From Arbacia lixula (Eukaryota; Echinodermata; Echinoidea; Arbacioida; Arbaciidae), in NCBI GenBank assembly GCA_963669155.1, contig OZ022583.1, positions 4,334,609 to 4,398,608 on the forward strand: DNA of 64,000 nt, in the 5' to 3' direction. Shown here piece by piece: positions 45,501 to 57,848 of this stretch (the first letter of the stretch is position 1; each line of letters begins with the position of its first letter). A program made the translations under genes and the position numbers. The notes beneath the pieces were generated by a model. The model did not search any database, was not told the DNA's origin, and saw nothing but the letters and a program-made list of their open reading frames with translations.

Positions 45501-48500
45501 GCTGCCAGTTTGTGGTGAAGGCTAGTGGCACCTACAAGCAGCAGTCAGTTGACCCAGACACTCTGGTGGACTGGGATCTGATCGAGCAGGTTCGGATGCT
45601 AGGCCATGAGATGCCTTCCTGTCCCATCTGCCTGTATCCCCCAGCTGCAGGTAAGCTGTCATTGAGTATGTCGCTTAACTCTTAATGCGCCATTGATGCA
45701 TTTGTGTCCAAGTTATACACACAAATCACATAGAGTAGCAGTTTGTAAGGTACACGAAGGGTTATCAGGCCATGGACAGTGAAGAAGTCATCCAATGGAC
45801 ATTTCCTTGTGTTTCACAGCTCAATATGGTAATAAGGCTTAGTGTATATCATTGACTAGCGAGTGGTTAGTGCAGGCAATGTTTGATTCTTATCAATCTG
45901 CCCCCCCCCCCCCCCCCCAAATCATATGCATTGGGAATACACTGTTGCAGTATGAGCATATACATACACACACAGGAGGTATATTCAGCAAGTTCTCCCT
46001 ATTTGGGTTTCCCAGATGAGACAACCAACTTGAGTAAATATCCAGAAATGTCTTCTCAAGTTAACCAAAGCTTAAGAAATAAGAGGATTTTTTTAATCAA
46101 TGATATTAATGGTGGTTAATTCTGAACAAGTTTCATTCTAAAGTGATATTTTGTCATTCCCCAGCCCATTGTATGATTTTCAACGGGGTTGTGCAGGTAG
46201 AACCCACTTCATGAATTGATATTGCTCTAAATAAAATTTGTGACACTTTGTTTGTTTACGTAGCCAAGATAACAAAGTGTGGGCACATCTTCTGCTGGCC
46301 ATGCATCCTCCACTATGTATCTCTGGGGGACAAGAAATGGCGGAAGTGTCCCATCTGTTACGACTCTGTGATGGCTGATGACCTGAAAAGGTGAGACATT
46401 GTGTGTCGGTGAGATCATTGTGTGTCAGTGAGATCATTGTGTGTCAGTGAGATCATTGTGTGTCAGTGAGATCATTGTGTGTCAGTGAGATCATTGTGTG
46501 TCAGTGAGATTATTGTGTGTCAGTGAGATACTGGTATTTCCATATTTTTTTTTTCAAATTGCATGCCAAATCTTTGCAAAAGTGAAGTGTGGGCTACAAA
46601 TAACCATTTCAACATTGTGTCCTCTTATCAGTTTGTTACCTCATCTTTTCTGTGTATTCTTTTTTCCAGCGTGATTGCCAAATCTTTGCAAACCTTTAGC
46701 GTGGGTGATACCGTCACTATGAGACTTATGAAGCGGGAGAAAGGATCGGTAGTCATCCAGCCCCACTTCCCAGATCGGCCCCCTTCAGAGGCCGCCCTCT
46801 CGCCCCACGCTAGTGACGATCCAGACGAAACATGCTTCGCAAAACTGATGGTTGCTACACCACATGAAGTCAAGAATGTAGTAAGTGTTGGCAGTAGGAG
46901 ATTGATCATATTTTGCAGCCCCTTATAAGGCTCTGTTTTTGTCAGATACCATGAGTTGCGAAAATATTTCAAATATGAGAGTGTTAAAATGTGAAGGCTG
47001 AAGCAGCATCCAGTCTGCGTCGTAGACCTTCCTGAACCCCTTATTCCCTCAAGTAGAACAAAAAGATGCTCCTTTTGGCCCAAGCCAGAGCTGTTCTACA
47101 TTTATTGATAACATCTATTGCATCAAATCTTTAAAAAAAAACTGCAATAAAGAGTTCCAAATTGTGAGACAATTCCAAGTCCAGTTATGAAATTATATTT
47201 GCTTAGTAGCCATTGTGTTCTACATGATCCATTTCTTCTTCTTCTTCTGATGTCATCATGCAGTCATGCCGTACTATTTTCAGCAATCCATGAATTACTG
47301 TATCTATGAATTGTCAGGTCTCCATGTGAAAAGTGCATGATGCAAAACATGTATTGGTTAGAATTATACAAATGTACTGTACATATAATGACGATGGTAC
47401 TCAAATGAAGTTAGAATATCAGTGTGCATAAACTGAAGCATAGGTCCCAAGCAATTAATCTGAGGGAACATATTGATTAAAGGATAATTAGTATTTGTGT
47501 ATCTCTCATTTACAGATACTGATGAGAGAAAAGAGAGAACTGGAGCAGCAGTTTAACGAGTCCTGTGATGTAAGTTGACATTGTGGTGTGAAAGATGCTT
47601 TGACATTGTACACTGGTAATGTAACTCTACGCTTCAATGAATAGAGGAACATAAATTCTTCACTGGATGAAAGCATTAAAGGCTATGATTTGTTTTGTTG
47701 CAAAACACTTCAAGCAAACTTTCCGTTTGGCATACAGTGTGATCAATTTGTTATGAGATTTATGAAATCATATGAAATACACAATTTAACATATTAAGTG
47801 AGATTTATTCAAACAGATTAGAGTATGTCTAAAAATTTCATGTGTTGTGGGTTGCCTGAAAGCTCTGAGTTTGTGGAAGGTGAGATGCAGTATCCTTCAA
47901 AATACCATACTTCTAGTGTAATGTAATAATTGTGATGGAGGCTTCATCCTCCCATTATTTCTTGCAGAATATAATTGTAAGGAGGATATTTAATGTATGT
48001 GATGGTGTTCTTTTCTTTTTACAGGATTTGGAGAAGTCCTTCATTCAGAATGCTCTGGATTCTTTGAAGGTAAGGACAACCATGACACTATCCAATCATT
48101 AGCCAACAGAAAAATATAACTTGAAATGGTCATGCAATCTATGACCCCTGAAACAGTTTGGTGGTATTCTCTTGGGAAAAGGTAATTTCTGCAGGCCAAT
48201 TCAGAAGGGCTTTAATATTTTCAGGGTAATACTGTCATAGCTAAGAATGAAGTGTTTCAATGTATCAGTCCCCAATTTTGCAGAGTACAAGAAGGAGCTC
48301 AATTATACAAAAAAAAAGAAACTTTTTGTGTATGTAAATGCTGTCATGTTTTGTCACCATTTTTTTTTTATACATAAAGAATGAAATAAAACCAATTCAA
48401 TTCAATTATTGTTGATATGTTATGTGCTGTGGTTGTTACAGGAAAGAGAAGAAAGTCTAGGCACAACTCTTGATGCTGCTCCCTCCTTCCCACACATGGC

Positions 48501-51500
48501 AATTGGAAGAGGTAACTTATTTCTTCTCTGTACATCAAGGAAAGTCATGTAACCCTCTATGCCACATGAATTTATTGACCAGTAATATGCACAAATCCCA
48601 TAGAGGTTGATTTTGTGTGGCACAGAAAGAGTTAACCAATGGGAAGTGTTGTTGAACAGGCTCAGGGATTGCTGTGTGTGTGGCACACAATGTGCTATCA
48701 TGTATCAATGGGTGTATCAACTTGTCAAGCCACATAGGCTTTTACTGACACACCCTATTTCACTTTCCAACAATTTTTATAATTTGCTTTACATTGCTTT
48801 ACATATTTTAATGTATGTTTATATTTATATGTACTTTGTAAATATGTTTATATGTTTTTATGCTGAATCTGAAATAAAACGAATCAATCAATGTCTTCAA
48901 GAATTCGTAAGGACGTTGGAAATATTTGCATGAATTGAGGTTATTTCATGAGGCAAAGAAGCAGTAGTGGTACGCAAAGAGTGCAACCAGGAGAGGGAGA
49001 CTTGGGAAAAGAAAAGGACAGAACTATCTATACACAATATGGGCAACTCAGTGTCAATAGGTTACATCATGGTATGTGCTGCTTTGTTGGGCAAGCAAAT
49101 AACAAAGGAATATAAGATATGCGCCATGTTGCTATCTATTGAAACCGAGTTGGCTAATTTCTGTGTACAGATGACTCTGGAAAAGGATCAGCACTGTTGC
49201 CTACACCTTATGTGATTGAGGGTACAGCAAGGAGGAGATATTTGCATGGAATGGACATTTTACCATTTTGTTTGGTCAATGTTATAGATATAGAAGTTTA
49301 TGTCTATCTGTTCGTCAGCCTCATGTGAATTGGAAATTCAAAGACATGCTTGATATCTGTGGATCAGGAATCAACGATACATTTTGGCATTATGTGTGTG
49401 TGTATTTGTGTGTGTGTGTGTTTGTGTGTGTGTTGTTACTAAGCTAAGTATACTCCTTTTTTATGTTCTTGCTTGAAAACAGATGAGAAGTCTTCCACAG
49501 ATGATTCACAAACTATTGAAGAGGGCTTTACCCGTCCTGCCAGCTCATCATCTCAGGTTTGCCCACATATACCATAGACATTATGTAATGTGTGATCATT
49601 ATCTTCAAGTGTGTCTTCTAACGAGCCTCAGACACAAAATAGGCAGAGACATTATTTCTGATTATGTTTTGTTTGGTTTAACTTAATTCATAGGGAGTAA
49701 TAAGAATGAAAGAGATGAAGACTCTGTTGCTTTGTGCATGAGGTCAAGAAGTCAAAACAAGTTTTTGAAAATGGTATTCTTTAAATTTCTTTAAAAATTT
49801 ACTGGATGTGCTTTTGGATTTGCATTGTATTGAGCTTATTGAGTGAAGAGAAAAACCTGAAATATATTCAAAATATTGTAAATTAACATTTCTTTTTTGT
49901 TGTTTGTGTACAGGGATTTATCAGGAGTATTGATGCCCAAACCTTTTGTTGGACTGTGTATTGTATGGGATTGGACGCTTTTAGAGTTTCAGGATAAGAA
50001 AAAAAAGGTGAAACAGGTGCATAAAAGAATTCTTTGGACAGAGATAGTGCAGCTCAAAACGTTTAGATAAACCTACTCCATGAGTTTCACACATTTTATT
50101 TTATTTCAATTTCAGAACTGCATTGTGTATGCATCAGCTTTCTCGGATGAAGAAGAAATTGATGAAGCACCAGATATTCAAGGAGAAAAAGATGCCCAAG
50201 AAAAGCCACCACCTTCTCAAGATGTACCAGGAGATACATTGGCATCGCAAGCAGAGATTCCCACTGACGCCAAGGAGGGGGAGAACACTGAGGGTGACGC
50301 TGGACAGGACACCAAAGAGGACCTAAACACAGGAGATAACACCAGACATGACGCCGAACACAACACCAACGAAAAAACACAAGAAGCAGAGTCCGCAACT
50401 CCACGAGATGAAGGTGCCGTGCCAGACATCTCAAGGAAGAGTGATGAGAAGGAGGAGGATGGAATGAAAGAGCAAGGAACAGGAAAGACGGATGTTGAGG
50501 AGGAGTCATCACCCACAAAGACGGCTTTGGCGTCTGGTAGGGAGAGGCGAACATCTGCTGGCCAAGGATCAGGAGTCTACTTCTATCAAGGTAATTTATT
50601 TGGTGTATTATTATCAGGTACTCCTGATTTGTTTTCCTTTTTTGTTGATTACCCAATGTATTATATTTATGTGGTGATTGTGCAAAACGTAGTGATCCCC
50701 AGGCCATAACTTTTGCTCTCTACCTATTAGATTGAATAAAATTAGATTACCAGTTTTCATTGGTTTTGCCTGGAAGTTTTGTGAGGAGAAAAAGAATTAA
50801 AGTTATAATGTATCATGAAATGCATTTTTAGGTCATTTTACGATAGCTTCTTTATTTTCTGCATAGAATTAAACATATTTTAGGATAAAATGTTGTCAGC
50901 TTTTAATGTATTTCTTAAAATTATTAACATATTCTCCAGTTGCTTACAGTCTTTTTCTCCATACATATATTTTCATTCATTTTTTCTCAAACAAAGAAAG
51001 AACTTGCGCTCATAATGTGTAATTTATCCTAGTCAAGACCTCACTATTCTTTCTTGTATATGTTAATTAGACAATCCATTAATGGTGTATCTGTATTAAG
51101 TTCTTGCCACAGTTTGTTCAGTACCTGAACAGAATGATGATACTCATTAGAACATGTGTCTGTATGTGAATATTTGTATAATTCAAGAATGATACACTGC
51201 ATTTTGTATTTCACACACTTGACCATTGCAGCTGAGGATGGACAGCACATGTACCTGGGATCCCTGAATGCCAGATGCCTGATGCATGAGTATGGTGGCT
51301 TGGAGTTCAGCCCCCTCACCATCACCGCCAGACTGGTGGAAATTGAGCATATCTCTATCACCCAGGTATAGAAACCACACCCATTTTATACACAGTGCTA
51401 GTTTGCAGTGTACAACCCCATGTCTGTCCATCATTACGGTCTGGGTCCTGTCTTATGAAATATAGTAATTGATCGCATCTTGGCCATGTTGCACATAGGC

Positions 51501-54500
51501 TTTCAATTATTGTAACTAAGCCTGAGTCATATCGATTTTTTCAGAAACCGGTGTTCGATGGCTTTGCGCCGATCGAACATCGATGCATCGATACATGACG
51601 TCACCCAGCCACTGCCAAGAGCCAATTTATGAATGAAAATATAGTAAGCATACGCAGTGCAATCCTTCCATTTCCCCACATAGTATTCCACCAAAACAAG
51701 CGTGCAATTCTCTATCACCTCGTACCAAAATCGACCTAGAATTTCACTTTCCTATATTTTATATGAATTATGAAAGGTATTCTCGGAAAATCTATTTTCT
51801 CACCGATACTGCACATGTAAGCGAATTTCGATTACTTCTTGTTTTTCCGTCAAAATCTTACAAATTAGCGTCAATATGGCATCGTATACATGTATGTAGG
51901 TTGGAATCTGTAGAGTCTATTGCAACGGGCAGAAAGTCAATCAGCTTCCGGGTTGCGATTTTTTTTTCCCGTAACCCTAATGCGTCGAAAAATCGCTTCC
52001 GGGTTTCGGACAACGTGACCGGATATTGTTATCACTATTTTGGCGACCAAGTGGTTATGACGTGATCTACGCGATGCACCAATCAGTGGTCTCCGAATCG
52101 CTGTACGGAGACGCTCTATTAGTCTGTACGTCGGCAGCGTGTATGCAAATGAGCCTTACGCACTATTGCCACTGTATTTCCGGGTTTTCACAACACACGA
52201 TGCTATCCGTTGTACAAAGTCTATGGACAATTGTTTGTTGTGGCGTTGCGCTGGATATAGTAGTGAACGAATCAAATCCAAGTAGTATGTAGTAGCTGCT
52301 TGATCATCAAGCGACCTGTTCATTCTCTTGATGCGTTACCTGCAAAACTCACAAAAGAGAGTAGGAACCAAGTAAGCAAATTAAAATTGTGAAAATATGA
52401 AGATAAATCGTGTATAACAGGACTATCAAACAAAAGATTTTGTGTTTTCTAGTCAATTTGGTAATTTCGTCGATGCATCGAATTCATCAAAACGAAATCG
52501 GAGTTCGACTTCTTCGATCGAACACCGGCTTAATAATCGATTCGACTCAGGCCTAATTGTAACCTACCATCAATGGTAACTACTATGGCAACTGCCAATG
52601 AGCTCTTATTATTGCACCTGTTGCCATATTAGTTACTATAGATGGAAAGTTACAATAATTGAAACTTACATGCAATATGGCCAATGACTTGCGGTTGACA
52701 TTAATAGTAACTCTGTACATTACAGATTTGGGATTTTACTTGCCATTAATTCAGATCAATCAAAACTCTTTTTGAGACAGGGCCCAGATTCCACAAATTT
52801 ATACAGGTCTCTCGGCTGGCAAGTCACATCTCTTTAGCCCGACCTGCCAGGAACATATTTTGAGACAGTGTCCCAGTTGGGTCTATGCCTACAGTCATCC
52901 ATTTTCAATTGAATGCAATCTTGATTTTTTTTTATTGCAATGAATGCAATGTTTATGTAGAGTTAGCAAAAAAATATATCCCATGATAAACGTAGTGTAA
53001 GAATGTTGCCATCGAGGCTTGGGTGAGTCGTGTGTTTTCTTCATCTAAAGAAAAGCTTCCACTCATCATTGACACCATTTTTCTTTTGTCTGCTTCTAGG
53101 AATTGCGCAACCGCTTGCGCCACCTTCACCACCTTCCGCTAACATGCGAGGTGTGTATCTGCGAACTTGACCTGCGTCCCCCTGCAGTGTCTCATAAGAC
53201 GCTGGCACACTTCTCTGCGGACATACAGAAGAAGAAGCAGAAGCGAGACAAGAAGGCGCGAGAGGAGAAGAAGCGTGAGCGCAAGATTCAGCAGGAAGAG
53301 GATCGCAAGAGTGGCATCTGTAAGATTTGATGCTAATTTCGTGGGGTTATTTTTCCAAATGTCTTGTTCCCTTTTTACCAATCTCATGTTGACCTAATGG
53401 AAGCATGATTGTAAAAGCTTCTCAATGAAGTTTTTACCTCTAGCAAATTATCGGTGTTGAAATCAAAGGTTGTAAATGATATTCTTCTTAAAAGCCCGCT
53501 GAAAGAATGTCATATTTGTAAAGCCGACTTTGCTGTTTGCACAGAATTCAAGTGGAATTGTGTATTTTATTTCTCTAAAATTTGAATTCATGTTGTTGTT
53601 TTTTTTGTGTGTAAGGTATGTCATAGACTTGTAAACTTCATGGTCATGTCTATATATACTGGACATGTAAGTAGATACTCAGTGACAATGAATAGGAATG
53701 TAGCTTTAGATTGTATCTTGATGGAAACTAGCATTGCAGCTTGATTACTTTTTTCTCAAAAATATCTATTACACTTTTTATGAGCAACCTAACTATCTGT
53801 TAGCAATATCTTGTAATAATCTCCCTTGTGTACCCTCTCTATGTAAACCAGATCCCAAGCCACGCTTCTCGCTGAAGAGCACCAATCAGTTCCCCTCCTT
53901 CACTCCTGGACCGGGGGCTACCGAGAGTCCTGGCACCCTCCCTCCCCGCCCCATCTCTCCTGCTTCCGTCGACTCTGCTGCTTCATCTACCTACAGCGCT
54001 GCCCTGTCGTCAGACGGCTATGATGAGGAGGTCATGTACGCTTCTTACGGTAAGGAAATGTAATAGTATTTAGCCTTTGTGAAATGTGTTAGTAGCTATA
54101 CAGGAGCAAGTCAAAAAAATGGTTAGTGACAGTTCATGGTGTTAAAAAGTAACAAATTGAAGTGTCATACATTGTGCATGGCTGAATATATCTAATTAGT
54201 AATACCCTCTTGCGTGAGTTCAAGTAGTCAGGCATGAGAATTTTCCGATTTTTATCGGAATTCCGATTTTTTTACATCAAAATCTGTGGTCGCCGAGTTC
54301 GATGTGAATTTGAAATAATATTTGGGGGGTAGGGTCTGGGGGGTCAAGTCATTTTTACACTCAGAAACTATAAAAGTACTTCACCATTTCGAGTGAAATC
54401 ATTGCGTAGCGAGTCACCGCGAGGCTGAATCCTTACCGGGCCGCGCCCCGGGAACGCGCCTCACTGATCGATTTGTTCGCATGGAGCGCGAGATTGCACC

Positions 54501-57500
54501 GCAGATGCACACCACACGAGCTTCGGTCGCACCACTGCTGCACTGATCTGATCGTGCGAGCGAGCCACTGAACTGATTCAGTGGTGCGCGCGCGAGCGCG
54601 ACCGAAAATCGTGTAGCATGTGTGCGGTGGCTTTCAGTCTCATAAACAGCCGTAATGATGCTGTTTCGTTACACTCCACAATGTTCGCATCTTGGAGAGA
54701 AATTGACAGCATCGTAACGGCTGGTCTTTCAGACTATGCAGTATCAAAATGGCGGCATCCAAGCCGAAGTTCGTTGATCGCGATGGGGGAGAAGCGGACC
54801 CGAAAGAGATAGATAAATCCGTCAAAAATAGATGGAACTGGTCGTGGTGTGACCGTGTATTTTTGGAAGGCACTCCTGATCAACATTTAGTTGGGGATTG
54901 TTTTCGTAAGCTGTACAATCCCGGTGAAGCTTGGTGCTTATGGTGCAATGACGGCATAAGGATTAAGGTATGGCAACGGAGGTCTTAAAACACTGCGTCA
55001 GCATGCCACTGGAGACAAACACAAGAAGAGATACCGTGAAAGAAGGACCAACTACTGCCTAAACTTTGGTAATTTGAATACTTTGTTTGTGAATAATTAC
55101 TGTACATGACATTCATTTTAAAGTTAAGCTTACTAACTTCGTGAACTTTATCTTTATTGATGATTATGATTGAATGATAAGTCTAGATCTTGATCTTATT
55201 AATTTGATGTTGGGCTTCATCAATGACAATGACTAGTCTATGTTTTAAGTTTATCATTGTTTTGCCACCACCCTTGGGGCAAGTCACGATGGTCCGAGGT
55301 ATGGAGTGACACAAGCCCCAGGGGTGAGCCAGACTACCAAGCCATCGGGTGGTCTGTAAGGGCATAAATGATTGATGGGTACCCAAGGGCATAGTCTAGA
55401 CTGGGGCCCAGGCCAGGGTGCACGTGCACCCCCCCCCCCCCCCCCCCCCGCCAAATAGGTACACCACTATGGGTTCCTTTTTCTATCACATTGGTACTCC
55501 AGAATGGCTTCCTATACCCCCTTAAAATGCTAAAACCCAGGAGCTTCTGGACCCCCGCCGATGGTTTAATTTACTTTCAGATATTTTTAAAGAAAGTCAT
55601 TCTCATGCCTGAGTAGTAATTTCAGGAATGTATTATTATGAATAGCATCATTGGAATTATATATCACATCCAATTCACTTTTTAATCTAATCACTTTTTT
55701 TCTAATGCTGCTGCATAGTACCGATCAATGATATATTCTTGAATGTAGTAAAATCAGAGATATGTCACACATAGGAATAGCATCTTGTGAATGATTAATC
55801 AGAAACATTTTAAAGTATATTTGTAGCTGAATAGTATTCCAATCAAAAATATGTTGCATTCGTGAAGTGACAAATACCGCATCCAGGATTATCAAGCTTT
55901 CAGTGATGGATCAAAATCAGTTTTAAGGACATTTTGTGCTAAATATTTTGCCATATGCAACATATCTTTGATTAGAATGTGGTAATGCTGCATTCATGAA
56001 GTGACATGGGAATTTGACATAAATGACGCACATGTGATTATCACTCTTTCAATGACTGATCAACCATTTGAAGTGTCCATGATATTGACCATCTCCCCTT
56101 CTTTCATCATGTAGTGGACTCAGGCACTTCTCCTGTGCATATCTCTGCTGCGGGAGGACAAGGGGGTGCTGCCGGGGGTGCTGCCGGGGATGCTTGGCCT
56201 TCCCTCAGCAGCCCAGAGACCCAGGGAGGCCAGCGCTCTTTTGCACAGGTATGAACAGGTTGGGGTGGGGGTGCACACCATGGACACTGGACCTTATTAG
56301 TTTGAATAACTTTCCCACAATTTATTACTAGTTTGTCAGTGAGCATGTTACATTATGTACAATTATTACTAAAATGCTTTAAAGATGTTGTTTCTCAGAA
56401 GAATATTACAAGTAAGTTCGGCAAGTTGTACATGAAATTAATTTGTTTGATCAGAGTAGATATTGAGAGGAAGTTCCTGGGAGAGAAGGGATTTAACTAT
56501 TGACCATGGTGGGATATCTATTCGCCAAATACGTACAGAACAGAGAAGATTGACACAGAATGTATAGTAAATGTAACAAGAAGAAGAATGCATCACTCTT
56601 CCACTCTGATTACCGGTAGTTGAAATTCTGGAAGAATGGGGGGGGGGGGGGGGGGGGGGGAGGGGGGTTACACCCACAAATGTAATAACACTTTACCCAC
56701 AAATATAATACATTTACCTACAAATGAAATATCACATTTTACCCACAAATGTTATAATTTTGAACCACCCACAAATGTAATAAAGTTTAAGGGATGTTTT
56801 GTTGAATTTGTTCAAAACTGAAACCCTGTACTAAGGCATGGTTATAGCCAGACCTGATTATTTAAAAAATTTCAAAATTTTCAAAACCAAGACCCCATCA
56901 TCTCATTCCTATAGAATAACATGAGAATTGAGCCTAGTCTAGAATTGACATCATGCAATTTAGAAAGACACAGATTGCTTTTTACATACATACATTCTCA
57001 ATGCAGATGTTGCGTCAAGGGGTTGCAAGACCAGTCTCTGGCACAAAGTCCCCCCACTCAAGCACCCCGCAACACTACGCAGCCAGCAGCAGCTATAGGA
57101 AAACTCCTACCAGCAGTAATGAGAGCGACAACGAGGACTACGTCCCTGTGCCCCAATACAAGGACGCCTTCAGCAATGCCATTCAGGATGCCCTGGATAA
57201 AGCAGCAGTCGCTTCCTTCATCAAGAAAGGTAAACCTGTCATGTGCATAATAACATATTATTACCCAATGACAGGATATTGAAGAAATACAGAATAGTCA
57301 TAATCTGAACTATTTGCTTGCGTAGATGTAGTGAATGATATCAGGGTATGAATACCATATTTTTCGGCATATAAGACGCATATTTTTTCCCTTGAAAATC
57401 ATGCCGAAGTCCGGGTGTGTTTTATCCGCGGCAGTAGCAAAAGTCGGGTCTTTAAAACCAACACGTATACACATGTACGGGACTATGCATTGTGTAACAC

Positions 57501-57848
57501 GATTCAACAAAAAAAATTTGGCTTTGATAGCCTGACACAATTGACGTAGCGGTAATACAATCTCAATCACATCAGCATAATTACTGGTACCGAGAAAGCA
57601 CCAGGACTAGTATTTGTCCGAGACACCTCAAAGATACCGCGAACAGTTCTAGGAAACAGGGCTCAGGATTCTGTTCATCGGTCCCATCAGATTTTAACTG
57701 CTTGGCTATTTTTTCTTATTTTGCAGAGGAGGCGGATACAGGAGCCAGCCCCACTGGCAGTGGTAGTGGTGGGGGAGGAGGGCGGAAGAACAAGAAAGGT
57801 CGCAAGAAGCAACTCCTCTTCTCCACAGCAGGGCCTCGCTTTAAGTAG
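42584..57848 (+). CDS. RNF10: E3 ubiquitin ligase RNF10, 17 exons, complete (898 aa)
   Basis: Exons: 42584-42665, 43804-43988, 44347-44540, 45502-45650, 46264-46390, 46670-46880, 47516-47569, 48025-48069, 48442-48511, 49483-49556, 50116-50590, 51232-51365, 53100-53319, 53852-54049, 56115-56248, 57007-57229, 57727-57848 (TAG). All are GT/AG, and the summed 2697 nt stay in phase. RNF10 hallmarks in order: [26 protein letters not shown], and a C3HC4 RING (C194, C197, C209, H211, C214, C217, C232, C235). Then come [43 protein letters not shown], a basic [19 protein letters not shown] stretch and the [14 protein letters not shown] tail. Vertebrate RNF10 ubiquitylates 40S proteins uS3/uS5 in ribosome quality control; the same role is inferred here. 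Length exceeds human (811 aa), mainly through an acidic low-complexity insert in the 475-nt exon. Exon 1 ([11 protein letters not shown]) is the least certain. Confidence 0.96.
43361..43580 (+). repeat. long intronic hairpin (~100-bp arms) in RNF10 intron 1
   Basis: The left arm (GGAATTGGCATAGGGAAAGG, GGAGCCGCAATTTTAAAC, GTCCAGTTCAGCATGAAAC) is followed after a ~24-nt loop by its inverted copy up to 43580. Mismatches are few. A purine-rich GGGAAAGGG stretch lies in the stem. Probably a young foldback MITE. Transcribed with RNF10, it would form a long double-stranded RNA. Confidence 0.85.
44727..44801 (+). repeat. compact intronic hairpin, ~23-bp stem
   Basis: GAATTGTGTACACAAGGTAC pairs with GTACCCCATGTACACAATTC across an ~18-nt loop, in RNF10 intron 3. 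The size is like a pre-miRNA, but the near-symmetric stem may simply be a MITE. Confidence 0.55.
46388..46528 (+). repeat. 19-bp minisatellite starting at the RNF10 RING-exon donor
   Basis: About seven units of GTGAGATCATTGTGTGTCA begin at the genuine donor (AAAAG then GTGAGACATT) and run into the intron. Each unit repeats a CAGTGAGAT word that itself resembles a 5' splice site. Confidence 0.95.
46559..46597 (+). repeat. decayed partial copy of RNF10 exon 6 start
   Basis: TGCCAAATCTTTGCAAAAG, then TGTGGG, at 46564-46595 parallels the real exon start TGCCAAATCTTTGCAAACC, then CGTGGG, at 46675-46705. A T-rich stretch precedes both. It looks like a local duplication of an acceptor-exon junction that has lost its coding potential. 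Confidence 0.6.
48549..48638. mobile_element. mini-MITE with TGCCACA ends
   Basis: The left end GTAACCCTCTATGCCACATG and the right end (reverse complement) TTAACTCTTTCTGTGCCACA are inverted. It is similar in size and tip sequence to 6030-6127. It lies in an RNF10 intron. Confidence 0.55.
51440..52790. mobile_element. outer foldback element, split by a hAT-type insertion
   Basis: The ends TCTGGGTCCTGTCTTATGAA (left) and, reverse complemented, TCTGGGCCCTGTCTCAAAAA (right) are inverted. Subterminal arms also match: GGCCATGTTGCACATAGGCT with GGCCATATTGCATGTAAGTT. The left arm is interrupted at 51516 by the 51517-52555 element. This lies in the RNF10 intron between exons 12 and 13. Confidence 0.8.
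51517..52555. mobile_element. 1,039-bp non-autonomous hAT-type element, nested
   Basis: A perfect 8-bp TSD ATTGTAAC (51509-51516 and 52556-52563) flanks inverted ends TAAGCCTGAGTC and (reverse complement) TAGGCCTGAGTC, continuing through ATCGATT and CCGGTGTTCGAT. The 8-bp TSD and YARNG-like tip fit hAT. No transposase frame is present inside. Confidence 0.85.
54229..55611. mobile_element. 1.38-kb DNA transposon remnant with zinc-finger ORF
   Basis: The inverted ends CAGGCATGAGAAT (left) and ATTCTCATGCCTG (right) are flanked by AGTAGT on both sides. A GC-rich segment (54400-54620) precedes an ATG at 54749 inside AAAATGGCGGC, suggesting the element carried its own promoter. It lies in the RNF10 intron between exons 14 and 15, sense orientation. 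Poly(C) occurs at 55424-55448. The 6-bp flank repeat is unusual for hAT. Confidence 0.75.
54749..55063 (+). pseudogene. BED/TTF-like zinc-finger fragment of a transposase
   Basis: The frame reads [40 protein letters not shown] and [10 protein letters not shown]. After a one-base shift it continues [20 protein letters not shown]. The Cys-x2-Cys and His-x5-His pairs form one BED/TTF-type DNA-binding finger, normal at the N-terminus of hAT-like transposases. The catalytic domain is missing. Confidence 0.65.
56637..56660. repeat. poly(G) tract
   Basis: At least 23 consecutive G in an RNF10 intron. Comparable G or C runs occur at 1031, 9106, 30098, 30738, 39621, 40569, 45901, 55424 and 62511. Confidence 0.95.
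57345..57600. mobile_element. possible transposon end (ATTTTTCGGCATATAAGACG motif)
   Basis: ACCATATTTTTCGGCATATA, then AGACGCA, resembles a widespread DNA-transposon end seen in fish and invertebrates. The opposite end was not identified, so boundaries are unknown. Confidence 0.4.

Noticed and set aside
49921..49998. Possible extra RNF10 exon after a good acceptor (GTGTACAG)
   Set aside because: In the required phase it reaches a TAA, has no matching RNF10 block, and the flanking exons join in phase without it.
50096..50707. 203-codon minus-strand frame
   Set aside because: Shadow of RNF10 exon 11; codon bias of an acidic exon keeps the opposite strand open.
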